The notes under the pieces: generated by a model | Seen by the model: only the letters and a program-made list of their open reading frames with translations | What the model was told of the DNA's origin: nothing | The model's database searches: none | Origin: an uncultured Actinomyces sp. | GTDB taxonomy: Bacteria > Actinomycetota > Actinomycetes > Actinomycetales > Actinomycetaceae | NCBI GenBank assembly: GCA_938014245.1 | Contig: CALLSD010000061.1 | Coordinates: 1-64,000 of the forward strand | Reading direction: 5' to 3' | DNA: 64,000 bases | Position numbers and translations under genes: made by a program | Shown: positions 26,196 through 36,026 of the stretch, piece after piece | Layout of the letters: each line of letters starts with the position of its first letter | How positions within the stretch are numbered: the first letter of the stretch is position 1

Positions 26196-28880
26196 ATGGC
26201 ACGAAAATCCCCATCTTCAGCATCTTCGAAATCTTCTTCGCGATCCGGGAAGTCCACCACGACCCCAGGGCTTCTTGCTCGTATCTTTTCTGGAATTGGT
26301 CGCGGCTTTCTTGCAATGATTCGCGCATGGCGCGCAACTGATGCCCAGGTAAAGCGCGATGCCTTGGCTTTTGTTGTGATGGCCGCAGCTGTTCTTGTTG
26401 CTTTACGTGAGTGGTTTGGTATTTCAGGGCAAGCCGGTGATTTTATCCATCACGCGGCCGCTGGGTTTGTCGGGATTTTCTCAGTTGTACTGCCAATCAT
26501 TCTTGTTGCCTTTTCTGTCGAACTCGTTCGAGTACGCGCGGGAAATTCAGCTCTTCCTCACCGAGTCGCGGGTTGCCTGGGGATCGTTTTCTCCCTCACG
26601 GGACTTGTCCACGTCAGTAAGGGAAACCCCACGTTTGATTCTGCCCAGTCCATTGAAACGGCTGGTGGAATTCTCGGATGGTTTATTGCCCGCCCACTGG
26701 TTTTGATGCTCTCGTCATGGGGAGCCGCAGCGATCCTTCTGTTGCTCTTTGCCTACTCGATTTTGCTTGCAACGCGGACCCAGGTTGCCCAGGTCCCAGG
26801 GTTGATCCGAGATCTCATCAACCGCCTCGCAAAGAAAACGAAGCCGGAAGACGAGGCTGATCCGGTTGCTCGCGCGCGTGAAGAGGCGCGTCGTTCTCTG
26901 GCTGCAGGAGATGATCCCTTCCTCGATTCCTATGATGGGGACGAGGAATTCCGCCGCGCGGTTGAACCCTCTACCGAGGAGGACGCACCCAAGCGCGTGG
27001 ATGCCGAGCGCACCAGGCTTATGCCGTCGGCCTCGGAGCAGGAAGGGACTGCGCAGAAGGCAAGGCCTGCGCCAATGGATGCGCCGACTGAAGCTATGCA
27101 GGTTCCTGCGCTCTCTGTCACCGAGAACATCGAAGAACACTCTGATCCTGAACCTCCTGCGCACACGGAAGAACCTGCCGGAGGATTCCAGGCAGAGCTG
27201 GATGAAACACTGTCCTATACCTTACCTTCGAGTGAGCTTTTGGTTCGAGGAGCTCCACACAAGACTCGTTCGGCAGTGAATGACCAGGTCGTTCAGTCTC
27301 TGCGACAAGTCTTTGCTGAATTTAACGTGGATGCGCAGGTTACGGGCTTTTCTCGAGGCCCGACAGTTACTCGTTACGAAGTGACGCTTGGTCCGGGTGT
27401 GAAGGTTGATCGCCTGACAAATCTTTCAAAGAATATTGCCTATGCCGTCGCCTCGGCAGATGTACGTATTCTGGCGCCGATTCCTGGAAAGTCAGCAATC
27501 GGTATTGAGATTCCGAACTCTGACCGCGAAACCGTCGCGCTCGGGGACGTCTTACGTTCTGGAGCGGCGCAACGTAACCAGCACCCGCTGGTTGTCGGTG
27601 TCGGTAAAGACGTTGAAGGTGGCTACGTTGTCACCAACCTGGCGAAGACCCCGCACCTCTTGGTTGCCGGCCAGACCGGTTCTGGTAAGTCTTCCTTCGT
27701 CAATTCAATGATCACTTCGATCATGATGCGTGCGACCCCTCAACAAGTGCGGATGATCCTTGTTGACCCCAAGCGTGTGGAATTGACGATTTATGAGGGC
27801 ATCCCGCACCTGATTTCCCCGATCATTACTGATCCGAAGAAGGCAGCAGAAGCTCTCGAATGGGTCGTTAAGGAGATGGACGCGCGCTACGACGATCTTG
27901 CGACCTACGGCTTCAAACACATTGACGATTTCAATAAGGCTGTCTCCGCCGGTCAAGTTAAGGCATTGCCAGGATTGAACCGCGAGCTGCGCCCCTATCC
28001 CTATCTCCTTGTCGTCGTCGATGAGCTCGCGGATTTGATGATGGTCGCTCCTCGAGACGTGGAAGCTTCGGTTCAGCGTATTACCCAGTTGGCGCGTGCT
28101 GCCGGTATTCACTTGGTGCTGGCCACCCAGCGTCCCTCAGTTGACGTTGTGACCGGTTTGATTAAGGCGAATGTTCCCTCGCGTTTGGCCTTTGCGACTT
28201 CCTCGCTAGCAGACTCTCGAGTGATCTTGGACCAGCCGGGTGCGGAGAAACTGATCGGTCAGGGCGATGCTCTTTACCTGCCTTCGGGAGCAAGCAAACC
28301 GATGCGTGTCCAGGGTGCGTGGGTGACCGAATCTGAGATTCATGCCGTTGTCTCTCATGTCAAGGAACAGATGCAGGCTCAGTACAGGCCTGATGTTCTC
28401 GCTCCCGCAAAGACCGCGAAGGTCGCTGAGGATATTGGCGACGATCTTGACGATCTTCTTGCAGCAGCAGAGCTCGTCATTTCTACGCAGCTCGGCTCGA
28501 CGTCGATGCTTCAACGAAAGCTGCGCGTAGGTTTTGCGCGAGCAGGCCGCCTGATGGATTTGCTGGAATCGCGTGAAATCGTCGGTCCTTCTGAGGGATC
28601 AAAGGCGCGCCAGGTTCTTGTTTCTCCCGAGCAACTTCCCGAAGTTTTAGCGATGCTGCGAGGCGAAACCTCCCCCGAAACTCCTCCGCAAACCCCCATG
28701 GTTCAAGAAGAAGTTACACAGACTTTTGCTGAACAGTCGTCTAACGGGCCTCAGGACGAGTACGATGGAAGTACGTCTCATTCGGATCCCTACTCCGGAC
28801 ACGACTTCGGTGGTAGGACTGACTGGGTTGACGAAGAGCCTGAAGACAACGAAGACGCCTGGCAACTGACAGGACGATAG
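26196..28880 (+). CDS. ftsK: DNA translocase FtsK/SpoIIIE
   Basis: The 894-residue protein pumps chromosomal DNA through the closing septum. Residues 1-200 hold about four or five membrane segments, 200-350 is an acidic/Pro-rich linker, and the motor domain carries Walker A GQTGSGKS at 492-499, DPKRVELTIYEGIPHL and Walker B LLVVVDELADLMM. The C-terminus (about 760-830) is the winged-helix gamma domain that reads KOPS. No strong ribosome site is visible; TAGCGT at 26181-26186, 9 nt before the ATG, could be the -10 of a nearly leaderless transcript. The pgsA gene follows after 18 nt. Confidence 0.95.
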   Translation: MARKSPSSASSKSSSRSGKSTTTPGLLARIFSGIGRGFLAMIRAWRATDAQVKRDALAFVVMAAAVLVALREWFGISGQAGDFIHHAAAGFVGIFSVVLPIILVAFSVELVRVRAGNSALPHRVAGCLGIVFSLTGLVHVSKGNPTFDSAQSIETAGGILGWFIARPLVLMLSSWGAAAILLLLFAYSILLATRTQVAQVPGLIRDLINRLAKKTKPEDEADPVARAREEARRSLAAGDDPFLDSYDGDEEFRRAVEPSTEEDAPKRVDAERTRLMPSASEQEGTAQKARPAPMDAPTEAMQVPALSVTENIEEHSDPEPPAHTEEPAGGFQAELDETLSYTLPSSELLVRGAPHKTRSAVNDQVVQSLRQVFAEFNVDAQVTGFSRGPTVTRYEVTLGPGVKVDRLTNLSKNIAYAVASADVRILAPIPGKSAIGIEIPNSDRETVALGDVLRSGAAQRNQHPLVVGVGKDVEGGYVVTNLAKTPHLLVAGQTGSGKSSFVNSMITSIMMRATPQQVRMILVDPKRVELTIYEGIPHLISPIITDPKKAAEALEWVVKEMDARYDDLATYGFKHIDDFNKAVSAGQVKALPGLNRELRPYPYLLVVVDELADLMMVAPRDVEASVQRITQLARAAGIHLVLATQRPSVDVVTGLIKANVPSRLAFATSSLADSRVILDQPGAEKLIGQGDALYLPSGASKPMRVQGAWVTESEIHAVVSHVKEQMQAQYRPDVLAPAKTAKVAEDIGDDLDDLLAAAELVISTQLGSTSMLQRKLRVGFARAGRLMDLLESREIVGPSEGSKARQVLVSPEQLPEVLAMLRGETSPETPPQTPMVQEEVTQTFAEQSSNGPQDEYDGSTSHSDPYSGHDFGGRTDWVDEEPEDNEDAWQLTGR

Positions 28881-28898
28881 ACAGCAAAGGGGCAATCG

Positions 28899-29543
28899 GT
28901 GGCTACTCACGTGTCGCGTGTCGAGCGTCATGCGAAGGTCTCTGCGATCAATGTGCCGAATGCACTTACCGTTTTGCGTTTGATCCTGGTACCGGTTTTT
29001 ATCTACCTCAAGTTTCAGGATCTGTGGAGTGCACAGTGGTGGGCGCTTGTGGTCTTTTGTGTCGCCGCAGGTACTGACCAACTTGATGGAAAGATTGCGC
29101 GCGCCTACGGCCTGGTGACTGACTTCGGGCGCGTCGCGGACCCCATTGCGGATAAAGCCTTGACTCTGAGCGCTTTTGTCATCCTGAGTATTCAGGGAGT
29201 CTTACCGTGGTGGTTCACGATTCTGGTAGCCATTCGCGAGCTTGGGATTACGGTCATGCGCGCCTTCTTCTTGAAGCGCGGAATTGTTGTTGCGGCTTCG
29301 CAATCAGGGAAGATTAAGACTTTCCTTCAGGTGCTGGCTATTTTCTTGCTGTTGATTCCGTGGGACTACTTCTTGGCGCTTAATCTCGCAAATAAGCCGT
29401 GGGCCTCGTTTGGCCTGATGACCGCACTGTGTGTCGCTGGTGCAGCTCTTGCCGCAACTCTATGGTCCGGTGTTGCCTACGTTCGCGAGGGGATGCGTCT
29501 TGCTCGCGATAACGAGGAGAACCCGGTCGAAGATGCTGAATAG
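28899..29543 (+). CDS. pgsA: CDP-diacylglycerol-glycerol-3-phosphate 3-phosphatidyltransferase
   Basis: This 214-residue membrane enzyme makes phosphatidylglycerol phosphate, the precursor of phosphatidylglycerol and cardiolipin. The CDP-alcohol phosphotransferase motif is complete: Asp63-Gly64, Ala67-Arg68, Gly77, Asp81, Asp85. Several hydrophobic helices follow. AAAGGGG lies 6 nt before the GTG at 28899. The same pgsA-clgR-recA neighbourhood is standard in actinobacteria. Confidence 0.92.
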   Translation: MATHVSRVERHAKVSAINVPNALTVLRLILVPVFIYLKFQDLWSAQWWALVVFCVAAGTDQLDGKIARAYGLVTDFGRVADPIADKALTLSAFVILSIQGVLPWWFTILVAIRELGITVMRAFFLKRGIVVAASQSGKIKTFLQVLAIFLLLIPWDYFLALNLANKPWASFGLMTALCVAGAALAATLWSGVAYVREGMRLARDNEENPVEDAE

Positions 29544-29561
29544 GGGAGCTGAGCCCCGCTC

Positions 29562-29592
29562 TCAAAGTTGAGTGCGACTGGCGCAACTTTGA
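29562..29592 (+). terminator. Hairpin between pgsA and clgR
   Basis: A 9-bp inverted repeat (29562-29570 with 29584-29592, core CAAAGTTG/CAACTTTG) has a 13-nt loop; a second small stem GGGG-N7-CCCC lies just before it at 29543-29557. No T tract follows, so it is a weak terminator candidate. Confidence 0.4.
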
Positions 29593-29639
29593 TATTCGTC
29601 GTGTATGGTGGGAATACAACACGATGAGATGACGTTAGG

Positions 29640-30062
29640 ATGGACATGATGAAGAAGCAGAAGAACACTGTGCCGATGTCTGCGCGTCCATTGAATGAAT
29701 CGACGATGCATAAGGTTGCCCAGACGGGCTATCGTCAATCTATGACACCTTCTCAGACAGCACCGGTTGCGCCTCTCTTGCGCACAGAAATTGGTGATGT
29801 GCTGCGTGAAATCCGCCGCAAGCAGGGGCGTACCCTTCGTGAGGTCTCGTCGGATGCGCAGGTGTCTTTGGGCTATCTCTCCGAGGTCGAGCGCGGTCAG
29901 AAAGAAGCCTCTTCGGAACTTCTTGAAGCAATTAGCGTAGCTCTCGGTGTTCCTTTGTGGTATATCCTCCGCGAGGTTTCAGAGCGTATGGCCATCCTTG
30001 ACGGAACTGTTGTTCCCGATACGGTGCCCGATGACATGCTTTCGGTGGCTTTGATCTCGTGA
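29640..30062 (+). CDS. clgR: ClgR-type HTH transcriptional regulator
   Basis: The 140-residue protein has the XRE-type helix-turn-helix characteristic of Clg[41 protein letters not shown] (residues 48-86). ClgR activates clp protease and stress genes in actinobacteria and is itself cleared by ClpCP. The first ~45 residues are not part of the HTH and have no clear ribosome site, so a later start (ATG at 29676 or 29742) is possible. It overlaps the next gene by 4 bp. Confidence 0.9.
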   Translation: MDMMKKQKNTVPMSARPLNESTMHKVAQTGYRQSMTPSQTAPVAPLLRTEIGDVLREIRRKQGRTLREVSSDAQVSLGYLSEVERGQKEASSELLEAISVALGVPLWYILREVSERMAILDGTVVPDTVPDDMLSVALIS

Positions 30063-30307
30063 CACTGTCAGAGTTTTGGGATGCCGTCGACGAGGTCTTT
30101 GGGGCAACTCTTGGACGCTCGTTGACGGCAGACCTATATCTGCCTGCGCTACGTGCGACCTGTGTCGAGGCGCTGGAGCAGGGCATTTCCCCGGACGAGG
30201 TGTGGGGGGAGCTTGTGCGTGAGAGTGGCAGTGACGAGGCGGTGCGTTGGGTGCATCGCATGAATTCGAAAGATCGCGAAAAGCTGCGTCGGGCGATTCG
30301 TCGTTAG
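30059..30307 (+). CDS. DUF3046 protein
   Basis: This 82-residue protein starts [15 protein letters not shown] and has [25 protein letters not shown], the pattern of the DUF3046 family, small proteins encoded next to recA in actinobacteria. The GTG start overlaps the clgR stop (GTGA). The C-terminal ~20 residues ([20 protein letters not shown]) are very basic, which could support nucleic acid binding, but no function is established. Confidence 0.8.
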   Translation: MTLSEFWDAVDEVFGATLGRSLTADLYLPALRATCVEALEQGISPDEVWGELVRESGSDEAVRWVHRMNSKDREKLRRAIRR

Positions 30308-30324
30308 TGGCGTGTCGACGTGCG

Positions 30325-30340
30325 TCGAACATCTGTTCCA
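30325..30340 (+). promoter_or_regulatory. SOS (LexA) box upstream of recA
   Basis: TCGAACATCTGTTCCA matches the Gram-positive/actinobacterial SOS consensus (CGAAC-N4-GTTC) almost perfectly. It lies about 170 bp before the recA start and downstream of the DUF3046 gene, so recA has its own SOS-controlled promoter. Confidence 0.85.
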
Positions 30341-30346
30341 TTTATT

Positions 30347-30383
30347 CTGTGGAAGCAGTGAAATGTGGGCAAGTTTTCCACAG
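30347..30383 (+). other. Inverted repeat with DnaA-box-like halves in the recA leader
   Basis: CTGTGGAA (30347-30354) pairs with TTCCACAG (30376-30383) around a 21-nt spacer. The right half contains TTTTCCACA, one mismatch from the DnaA box TTATCCACA; the left is a weaker inverted match. It could be an mRNA hairpin or a protein site. Confidence 0.4.
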
Positions 30384-30508
30384 AAGAAGAAAACTGTTCG
30401 CAAATGCCAGTGGTCGAGCATAACTTCACTGAGTAGGCCTCGGAGAGGGGATCTACTGCATAGACCAGGACAGTAATGGCCGGAGAGGCTTCGACGAAAG
30501 GTACCACC

Positions 30509-31600
30509 ATGGCAGCACCACGTAAGGGTTCCTCATCATCAGCTAATGGGGATCGCAATAAGGCTTTGGAACTCGCCCTGTCGCAAATTGATAAACAGTT
30601 TGGCAAAGGGTCCGTCATGCGACTGGGGGATGACTCGCGTCCGCCCGTTCAGGTGATTCCTACCGGTTCTTTAGCGTTGGATGTTGCGCTGGGAATTGGT
30701 GGTTTGCCACGTGGTCGAGTCATCGAAATCTACGGTCCAGAATCCTCTGGTAAGACCACTGTCGCCTTGCACGCTGTTGCCAGTGCACAAAAGGCTGGAG
30801 GTAATGCAGCCTTCATCGATGCCGAACACGCACTGGATCCGGTCTACGCGCGCGCCCTTGGTGTCGATACGGATAATCTTCTTGTCTCTCAGCCTGACAC
30901 CGGCGAACAAGCTCTTGAAATTGCCGACATGCTCATCCGCTCCGGAGGCATCGACATCATTGTCATTGACTCGGTTGCAGCTCTTGTTCCCAAAGCTGAA
31001 ATTGAAGGCGAAATGGGGGATTCACACGTTGGCTTGCAGGCGCGTTTGATGAGCCAGGCTCTGCGTAAGATTACCGGTGCCCTTTCGGCCACGGGAACCA
31101 CTGCCATTTTCATCAACCAGCTGCGTGAAAAGATCGGTGTTTTCTTCGGCAACCCAGAGACAACAACCGGTGGTAAGGCGCTGAAGTTCTACGCTTCCGT
31201 CCGCATTGACGTTCGTAGGATTGAGACGCTCAAGGAAGCAGGCGCGCCGGTTGGAAACCGGACACGTGCAAAGATCGTTAAGAACAAGATGGCTCCGCCT
31301 TTCAAGCAGGCTGAGTTCGACATTGTCTACGGTAAGGGCATTTCGCGAGAAGGCTCCATCATTGATATGGGCGTCGAAACTGGGATTATTCGTAAATCTG
31401 GTTCATGGTTCACCTACGGGGATGACCAGCTTGGACAGGGCAAGGAAAATGTACGCCAGTTCTTGTCTGATAATCCTGAGCTTGCAGATGAAATTGAACA
31501 GAAGATTCTTATCTCTCTAGGAATTGGTCTTCAGGACCAGCCTCAAGATGATGCCGCTGCTGTTGAAATGGATTCCTCGATCGAGGACGCCGGCTTCTAG
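30509..31600 (+). CDS. recA: Recombinase RecA
   Basis: RecA catalyses strand exchange and, as a filament, stimulates LexA self-cleavage. The product from the ATG at 30509 is 363 residues, with Walker A GPESSGKT (76-83), [10 protein letters not shown], Walker [16 protein letters not shown] and loop L2 [28 protein letters not shown] 8 nt upstream supports this start; an in-frame ATG at 30476 would add 11 residues and also has an AGGA. No intein is present. An SOS box lies upstream and recX follows after 3 nt. Confidence 0.96.
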   Translation: MAAPRKGSSSSANGDRNKALELALSQIDKQFGKGSVMRLGDDSRPPVQVIPTGSLALDVALGIGGLPRGRVIEIYGPESSGKTTVALHAVASAQKAGGNAAFIDAEHALDPVYARALGVDTDNLLVSQPDTGEQALEIADMLIRSGGIDIIVIDSVAALVPKAEIEGEMGDSHVGLQARLMSQALRKITGALSATGTTAIFINQLREKIGVFFGNPETTTGGKALKFYASVRIDVRRIETLKEAGAPVGNRTRAKIVKNKMAPPFKQAEFDIVYGKGISREGSIIDMGVETGIIRKSGSWFTYGDDQLGQGKENVRQFLSDNPELADEIEQKILISLGIGLQDQPQDDAAAVEMDSSIEDAGF

Positions 31601-31603
31601 TCA

Positions 31604-32203
31604 ATGGTCCGCTACTACGACCCGGAAACAACATCTGAGGAAGATGTGCGTCCGCGTGAACGCACTCGTAGCCCCGCCCAGCGACAGGCTCTTATGCGTG
31701 AACGCAATGCTGCCCTAGAAGGTAAGGCAGCATTTGACGCCGCAAAAGAAGTCGCGCTGCGTCAACTCGATGTGCGCGCTCGCTCACAACACGAGCTCGA
31801 AAGCGCGATGACTTCGCGGGGGTTTTCCTCTGAGACCACACGCGAGGTCATCGAACGCTTGGCAGAGCTTGGTCTTGTCGACGACCTTGCCTTTGCTCGC
31901 GCTTTTGCTCGGGGGCGTTTTGAAGCCGGAGGAAAAACTGGATCTGCACTCAAGATGGATCTTTCCCGTAAGGGACTTTCCTCGCAGATCATTGCCCAAG
32001 TACTCTCAGAAATTGATGCTGACGAAGAGTATTCACGGGCGCATGCGTTGGCAGAAAAGAAGATGCGCTCACTGACAATGCATGATCGACAGGTGATTCG
32101 TCGGCGACTTTTTTCGATGCTCGCTCGAAAAGGGTATGCACCTCAAGTGTGTATTCGCGTCATTGACGAACTTCTTGAAAGTGAGGACTGCGATGAGCTG
32201 TGA
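31604..32203 (+). CDS. recX: Regulatory protein RecX
   Basis: The 199-residue protein contains the RecX three-helix repeats: ALRQLDVRARSQHELESAMTSRGF, VIERLAELGLVDDLAFARAFARGR and the C-terminal FSMLARKGYAPQVCIRVIDELL. RecX limits RecA filament activity. It starts 3 nt after recA, so the two share the SOS-inducible transcript. Its end overlaps the start of the cinA-like gene by 11 bp. Confidence 0.93.
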   Translation: MVRYYDPETTSEEDVRPRERTRSPAQRQALMRERNAALEGKAAFDAAKEVALRQLDVRARSQHELESAMTSRGFSSETTREVIERLAELGLVDDLAFARAFARGRFEAGGKTGSALKMDLSRKGLSSQIIAQVLSEIDADEEYSRAHALAEKKMRSLTMHDRQVIRRRLFSMLARKGYAPQVCIRVIDELLESEDCDEL

Positions 32204-32693
32204 AGAAGTATCGTGCGCGGAACTGATTAATTTGCTTGAGGCGCACAAGAAAACTATCGCCGTCGCTGAATCCCTTACAGGTGGCTTGCTTGCGGCTGCA
32301 TTTGTGGAAGTACCGGGTGCCTCTCACGTATTTCGCGGGGGAGTATGCACCTATGCAACAGATACGAAGCACTCAGTGTTGGGAGTAAGTGAGCGGAGGT
32401 TAGCAGCTACCGGGCCGGTTGACCCGGAAGTTGCGAAGCAGATGGCCATGGGGGTTCGCTCACTCATGGATTCAGATTTTGCACTCTCAACGACTGGAGT
32501 TGCCGGTCCCGGGCCCTCGGACGGGCACCCGGCCGGTACTGTTTTCGTTGCTTGCGCATGGAACGGAGGAAGTACTTCACGGCAGCTGAATCTGTCAGGG
32601 GAGCGCGATCAGGTGCGAGCGGGTGCAGTGTGTGGCGCGCTTGCTCTTCTCAGCGATCTCCTCAAGACGGAACTTTTGGCCTCGGCACGTTAG
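32193..32693 (+). CDS. cinA: CinA C-terminal-type nicotinamide-nucleotide amidase
   Basis: This 166-residue protein corresponds to the CinA C-terminal (PncC) domain alone. It deamidates nicotinamide mononucleotide to nicotinate mononucleotide in NAD recycling. Motifs are [31 protein letters not shown] and [21 protein letters not shown]. The N-terminal COG1058 domain is absent, as in most actinobacterial versions. The ATG at 32193 overlaps recX by 11 bp, with GTGAGGA just upstream. Confidence 0.9.
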   Translation: MSCEEVSCAELINLLEAHKKTIAVAESLTGGLLAAAFVEVPGASHVFRGGVCTYATDTKHSVLGVSERRLAATGPVDPEVAKQMAMGVRSLMDSDFALSTTGVAGPGPSDGHPAGTVFVACAWNGGSTSRQLNLSGERDQVRAGAVCGALALLSDLLKTELLASAR

Positions 32694-32704
32694 AATTTCC
32701 GACG

Positions 32705-34237
32705 ATGAGTGTTGAAATGATGGACTTCCCGCGGACCTATGCGGTGCGCACCCTTGGGTGCCAGATGAATGAGCACGACTCTGAACGTATTTCAGGGCTT
32801 TTAGAGAAGGCAGGTCTGGTTCCTGTCGAACGCGTACCCGCCGCAGCTGCGCGAGCAACAGATGCGGGAGACATGGGCGCGGACGTTATCGTCATTAACA
32901 CCTGCTCCGTTCGTGAAAATGCCGCCACACGGCTTTTCGGCAATCTTGGACAATTAGCAGCAGTCAAGCGCGAACGTCCTGGAATGCAGATTGCTGTCGG
33001 AGGATGCCTTGCTCAGCAAATGCGTGATGGCATCATCGAGAAGGCACCCTGGGTTGATGCGGTTTTCGGTACTCACAATATCGATGTGCTCCCCGCTCTA
33101 TTGCGCCGAGCCGAGCACAACCGCCAGGCCGCAGTGGAAATTGAAGAGTCGCTGAAGGTCTTCCCCTCAACGCTTCCTACTCATCGTGAAAGCGCGTACG
33201 CGGCGTGGGTATCGATTTCAGTTGGTTGCAATAACACCTGCACCTTCTGCATCGTTCCCCATCTGCGAGGAAAAGAAAGAGACCGCCGTCCCGGTGAGAT
33301 TCTTGAAGAAGTCCAGGCCGTCGTTGATGAAGGCGCCATTGAAATCACTCTCTTGGGGCAAAACGTCAATTCTTATGGCGTGAGCTTCGGACAACGAGGT
33401 GCCTTCTCTGACCTCTTGCGGGCAGTGGGACAGATCGAAGGCCTCGAGCGTGTGCGCTTCACCAGTCCGCATCCTGCAGCTTTTACCGATGACGTCATCG
33501 AAGCGATGGCACAGACCCCGACGGTCATGCCCTCCTTACACATGCCCCTTCAATCAGGCTCGGATGCAATCTTGCGACAGATGCGGCGTTCCTACCGTCG
33601 TGAACGCTTCATGGGCATTCTGTCACGCGTACGTGCAGCAATCCCAGACGCTGCCATTACAACTGACATCATTGTCGGATTCCCCGGTGAAACAGAGGAA
33701 GACTTCCAACAGACTCTGGAAGTTGTTGAAGAAGCTCGCTTCACCTCAGCCTTTACATTCCTCTACTCGCCGCGCCCCGGAACTCCAGCTGCTGACCGTG
33801 ACGATCAAGTGCCCCAAGACATCGCACTCGAAAGATACAAGCGCCTCCTTGCGCTCCAAGAGCGTATTTGCGCAGAAGACAATGCGGCTCTGGCTGGACA
33901 GGAAGTTGAAGTCCTTGTCGCCGCGGGCGAAGGTCGAAAGGACGGCAGCACACACCGCATTTCTGGTCGCGCGCGCGACAATCGTTTGGTCCACGTCGCT
34001 CTTCCTCTTGGTATGAGTGAAGCCGATCGGCCTCGCCCCGGGGATATGCTCCGCGCGCGCGTCACTTATGGTGCTCCCCACCACCTCATTGCCGACTCTG
34101 CCTTAGAAGAGGGTGGGCTCTTTGAATTGCGTCGTACACGCGCAGGCGATGCTTGGCAGGCGCGTCAAGCTCATGAGGAAGACTCAAAGATTTCTTTGGG
34201 AATTCCGCGGATCCGCGTCGGTTCCTCAGGGGCGTAA
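32705..34237 (+). CDS. miaB: tRNA-2-methylthio-N6-dimethylallyladenosine synthase MiaB
   Basis: The 510-residue radical-SAM methylthiotransferase modifies A37 of tRNAs that read UNN codons, acting on the product of MiaA encoded next. The N-terminal UPF0004 domain has cluster cysteines Cys19, Cys67 and Cys101; the radical-SAM triad is Cys175, Cys179, Cys182 (GCNNTCTFC). A TRAM domain ends the protein. No Shine-Dalgarno is evident at the ATG; a TAGAAT hexamer 8 nt upstream could be a -10 giving a near-leaderless mRNA. The stop overlaps the miaA start by one base. Confidence 0.95.
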   Translation: MSVEMMDFPRTYAVRTLGCQMNEHDSERISGLLEKAGLVPVERVPAAAARATDAGDMGADVIVINTCSVRENAATRLFGNLGQLAAVKRERPGMQIAVGGCLAQQMRDGIIEKAPWVDAVFGTHNIDVLPALLRRAEHNRQAAVEIEESLKVFPSTLPTHRESAYAAWVSISVGCNNTCTFCIVPHLRGKERDRRPGEILEEVQAVVDEGAIEITLLGQNVNSYGVSFGQRGAFSDLLRAVGQIEGLERVRFTSPHPAAFTDDVIEAMAQTPTVMPSLHMPLQSGSDAILRQMRRSYRRERFMGILSRVRAAIPDAAITTDIIVGFPGETEEDFQQTLEVVEEARFTSAFTFLYSPRPGTPAADRDDQVPQDIALERYKRLLALQERICAEDNAALAGQEVEVLVAAGEGRKDGSTHRISGRARDNRLVHVALPLGMSEADRPRPGDMLRARVTYGAPHHLIADSALEEGGLFELRRTRAGDAWQARQAHEEDSKISLGIPRIRVGSSGA

Positions 34238-35238
34238 TGATCGACCGCGAAACCGCACCTACGCGGCTTGGAGTACAGCGCAACTTAATCGTCGCGGTCG
34301 TCGGACCAACGGCCTCGGGAAAGAGCGATCTGGCGCTAGACCTTGCGCAACTACTCCCGCAGGAGATGGGGGCCAAGCAGGGCGAACTCGTATCAGCCGA
34401 CGCGCTTCAGCTCTATCGCGGAATGGATATTGGTACAGCCAAAACTCCGCTCAACGAACGGCGAGGGATTCCGCACCATCAGATCGATGTCCTTGATATC
34501 AGTGATGAAGCCTCGGTTGCCTCATATCAAAAATATGCACGAGAAGACATTGCGCAGATTCACGCGCGCTCAAATCTGGCTGTTGTTGCCGGTGGTTCTG
34601 GACTATACCAGCGCGCTCTTTTAGACCATTTAGATTTCCCCGGTACCGATATGGAGCTGCGCAGTAGACTCGAGGAAGAATCACGAACTCCTGGGGGAGT
34701 GGAGCATCTCTTTGCTCGCCTTGAAGAACTGGACCCTCTTTCTGCTTCGCGTATCGATGCGCATAACGCTCGGCGGATTATTCGTGCACTTGAAGTAATA
34801 GAGCTGACTGGGAAACCCTACTCCTCGTCGATGCCGCAGTATGTGTATGCGGCGCCGGCGGTCATGATCGCTCTACGCTGGCCGCTCGAAGAACTCGATC
34901 AACGGATTTGGCTGCGGACACAGGCGATGTTTGAGCAAGGGCTTGTCGAGGAAACGCGAGAACTGGACAAACAAGGTTTGAGGGCAGCGAAAACTGCCGC
35001 AAAAGCAACTGGCTATGCCCAAGCGCTCGCGGTTATTGATGGGGAACTCACAACTGAGCAGGCCATTGACTCTGTTGCCCTAGCCACCAGACAGCTTGCG
35101 CGCAGGCAGATCAAGTGGTTGCGTCGTGACCCGCGCATAGTGTGGATTGATCGTTCCTCGCGAGAAACTTCCATGTCTGCCGAGGCCGCGCTTAGCCTTG
35201 CGCGAGAAACCGTCCTTCGCTCCTGCGCTCTTTTTTGA
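34237..35238 (+). CDS. miaA: tRNA dimethylallyltransferase MiaA
   Basis: The 333-residue enzyme adds a dimethylallyl group to N6 of A37. The P-loop GPTASGKSDLALDLA is near residues 28-42, followed by SADALQLYRGMDIGTAK, the catalytic Asp region HHQIDVLD, and VAGGSGLYQRALLDHLDFP. The C-terminal segment TKQLARRQIKWLRRD-type (ATRQLARRQIKWLRRD) matches the family. The start overlaps the miaB stop. In many actinobacteria dapF follows; here a convergent methyltransferase gene lies 43 bp away instead. Confidence 0.95.
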   Translation: MIDRETAPTRLGVQRNLIVAVVGPTASGKSDLALDLAQLLPQEMGAKQGELVSADALQLYRGMDIGTAKTPLNERRGIPHHQIDVLDISDEASVASYQKYAREDIAQIHARSNLAVVAGGSGLYQRALLDHLDFPGTDMELRSRLEEESRTPGGVEHLFARLEELDPLSASRIDAHNARRIIRALEVIELTGKPYSSSMPQYVYAAPAVMIALRWPLEELDQRIWLRTQAMFEQGLVEETRELDKQGLRAAKTAAKATGYAQALAVIDGELTTEQAIDSVALATRQLARRQIKWLRRDPRIVWIDRSSRETSMSAEAALSLARETVLRSCALF

Positions 35239-35281
35239 TATCGCTTAGGTTCACAAGCTTTAGGAGGGGACTTCGCTGCTT

Positions 35282-35899
35282 TTAGGCCTGAGCGTGAACC
35301 TCGATAATGCGGTATCCCTTCTTCGACGCAATCTTTTCGGAAGGAAACTCTTGATCGCGAAGCCACGAAGTCAAAGAATCCGCCCCAAGGTTCTTTTGAA
35401 CGACAAGGTAGGCGACACCGTCGTGGCTTAAGAGGGAAAGCCACGTGGTCAGTAACTCGTGGAGAGCTTTCTTACCAATGCGGATCGGCGGGTTTGACCA
35501 AATGACATCAAAGGTTACTCCCTGAGCCGCAACGATTTTTAAGGCCTCCTCGGCGTGGAGTGCTTGAACATTATCTGCTTCATTGAGCGAGGCGTTGCGT
35601 GCAGTCAGATCGACTGCACGGGAGTTAACGTCGACCGCCCACACACTGGCCTCGGGAGACTCCAGAGCCATCGTGACAGCAAGGGGACCCCAGCCGCAGC
35701 CCAAATCAAGGAAGGTTCCACGCGCGGGAAGATCGGGGGCCTCGGCAATGAGCTGGCGTGTCCCCAAGTCAATGCGTCCGCCAGAAAAAACGCGATCGCT
35801 TACCCACATTTCGAGGTCGAAGCCCCGAACATGGTCGCGAAGAAGATGCAGTTCGTCGGCGGAGGCTGGTTGCGAATCGGTGAAGTACTGTTCATCCAC
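35282..35899 (-). CDS. Class I SAM-dependent methyltransferase, RsmC-like
   Basis: This small methyltransferase (205 residues from the GTG at 35899) has the SAM motif FLDLGCGWGPLAVTMA, acidic motif II VWAVDVNSRAVDL, and the base-modification motif IWSNPPIRIGK, whose NPP triad is typical of RsmC/RlmG-type rRNA guanine-N2 methyltransferases. The GTG is chosen because related actinobacterial proteins begin with a DEQYF-like segment; a TTG at 35941 would add 14 residues. No clear ribosome site was found. It is divergent from hflX and convergent with miaA. Target rRNA position is unknown. Confidence 0.8.
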   Translation of the reverse strand: MDEQYFTDSQPASADELHLLRDHVRGFDLEMWVSDRVFSGGRIDLGTRQLIAEAPDLPARGTFLDLGCGWGPLAVTMALESPEASVWAVDVNSRAVDLTARNASLNEADNVQALHAEEALKIVAAQGVTFDVIWSNPPIRIGKKALHELLTTWLSLLSHDGVAYLVVQKNLGADSLTSWLRDQEFPSEKIASKKGYRIIEVHAQA

Positions 35900-36026
35900 G
35901 CTGTTAAGACTACTTGACGTGGGGTGGGAGCAGCGAAACAACGCGACTTGTCCACAAGGAAGCCCGAGAAGACAGCAAACATGGGAAAATAGAAAACACT
36001 ATTCTCACGACTTTTGGAGACGATTG

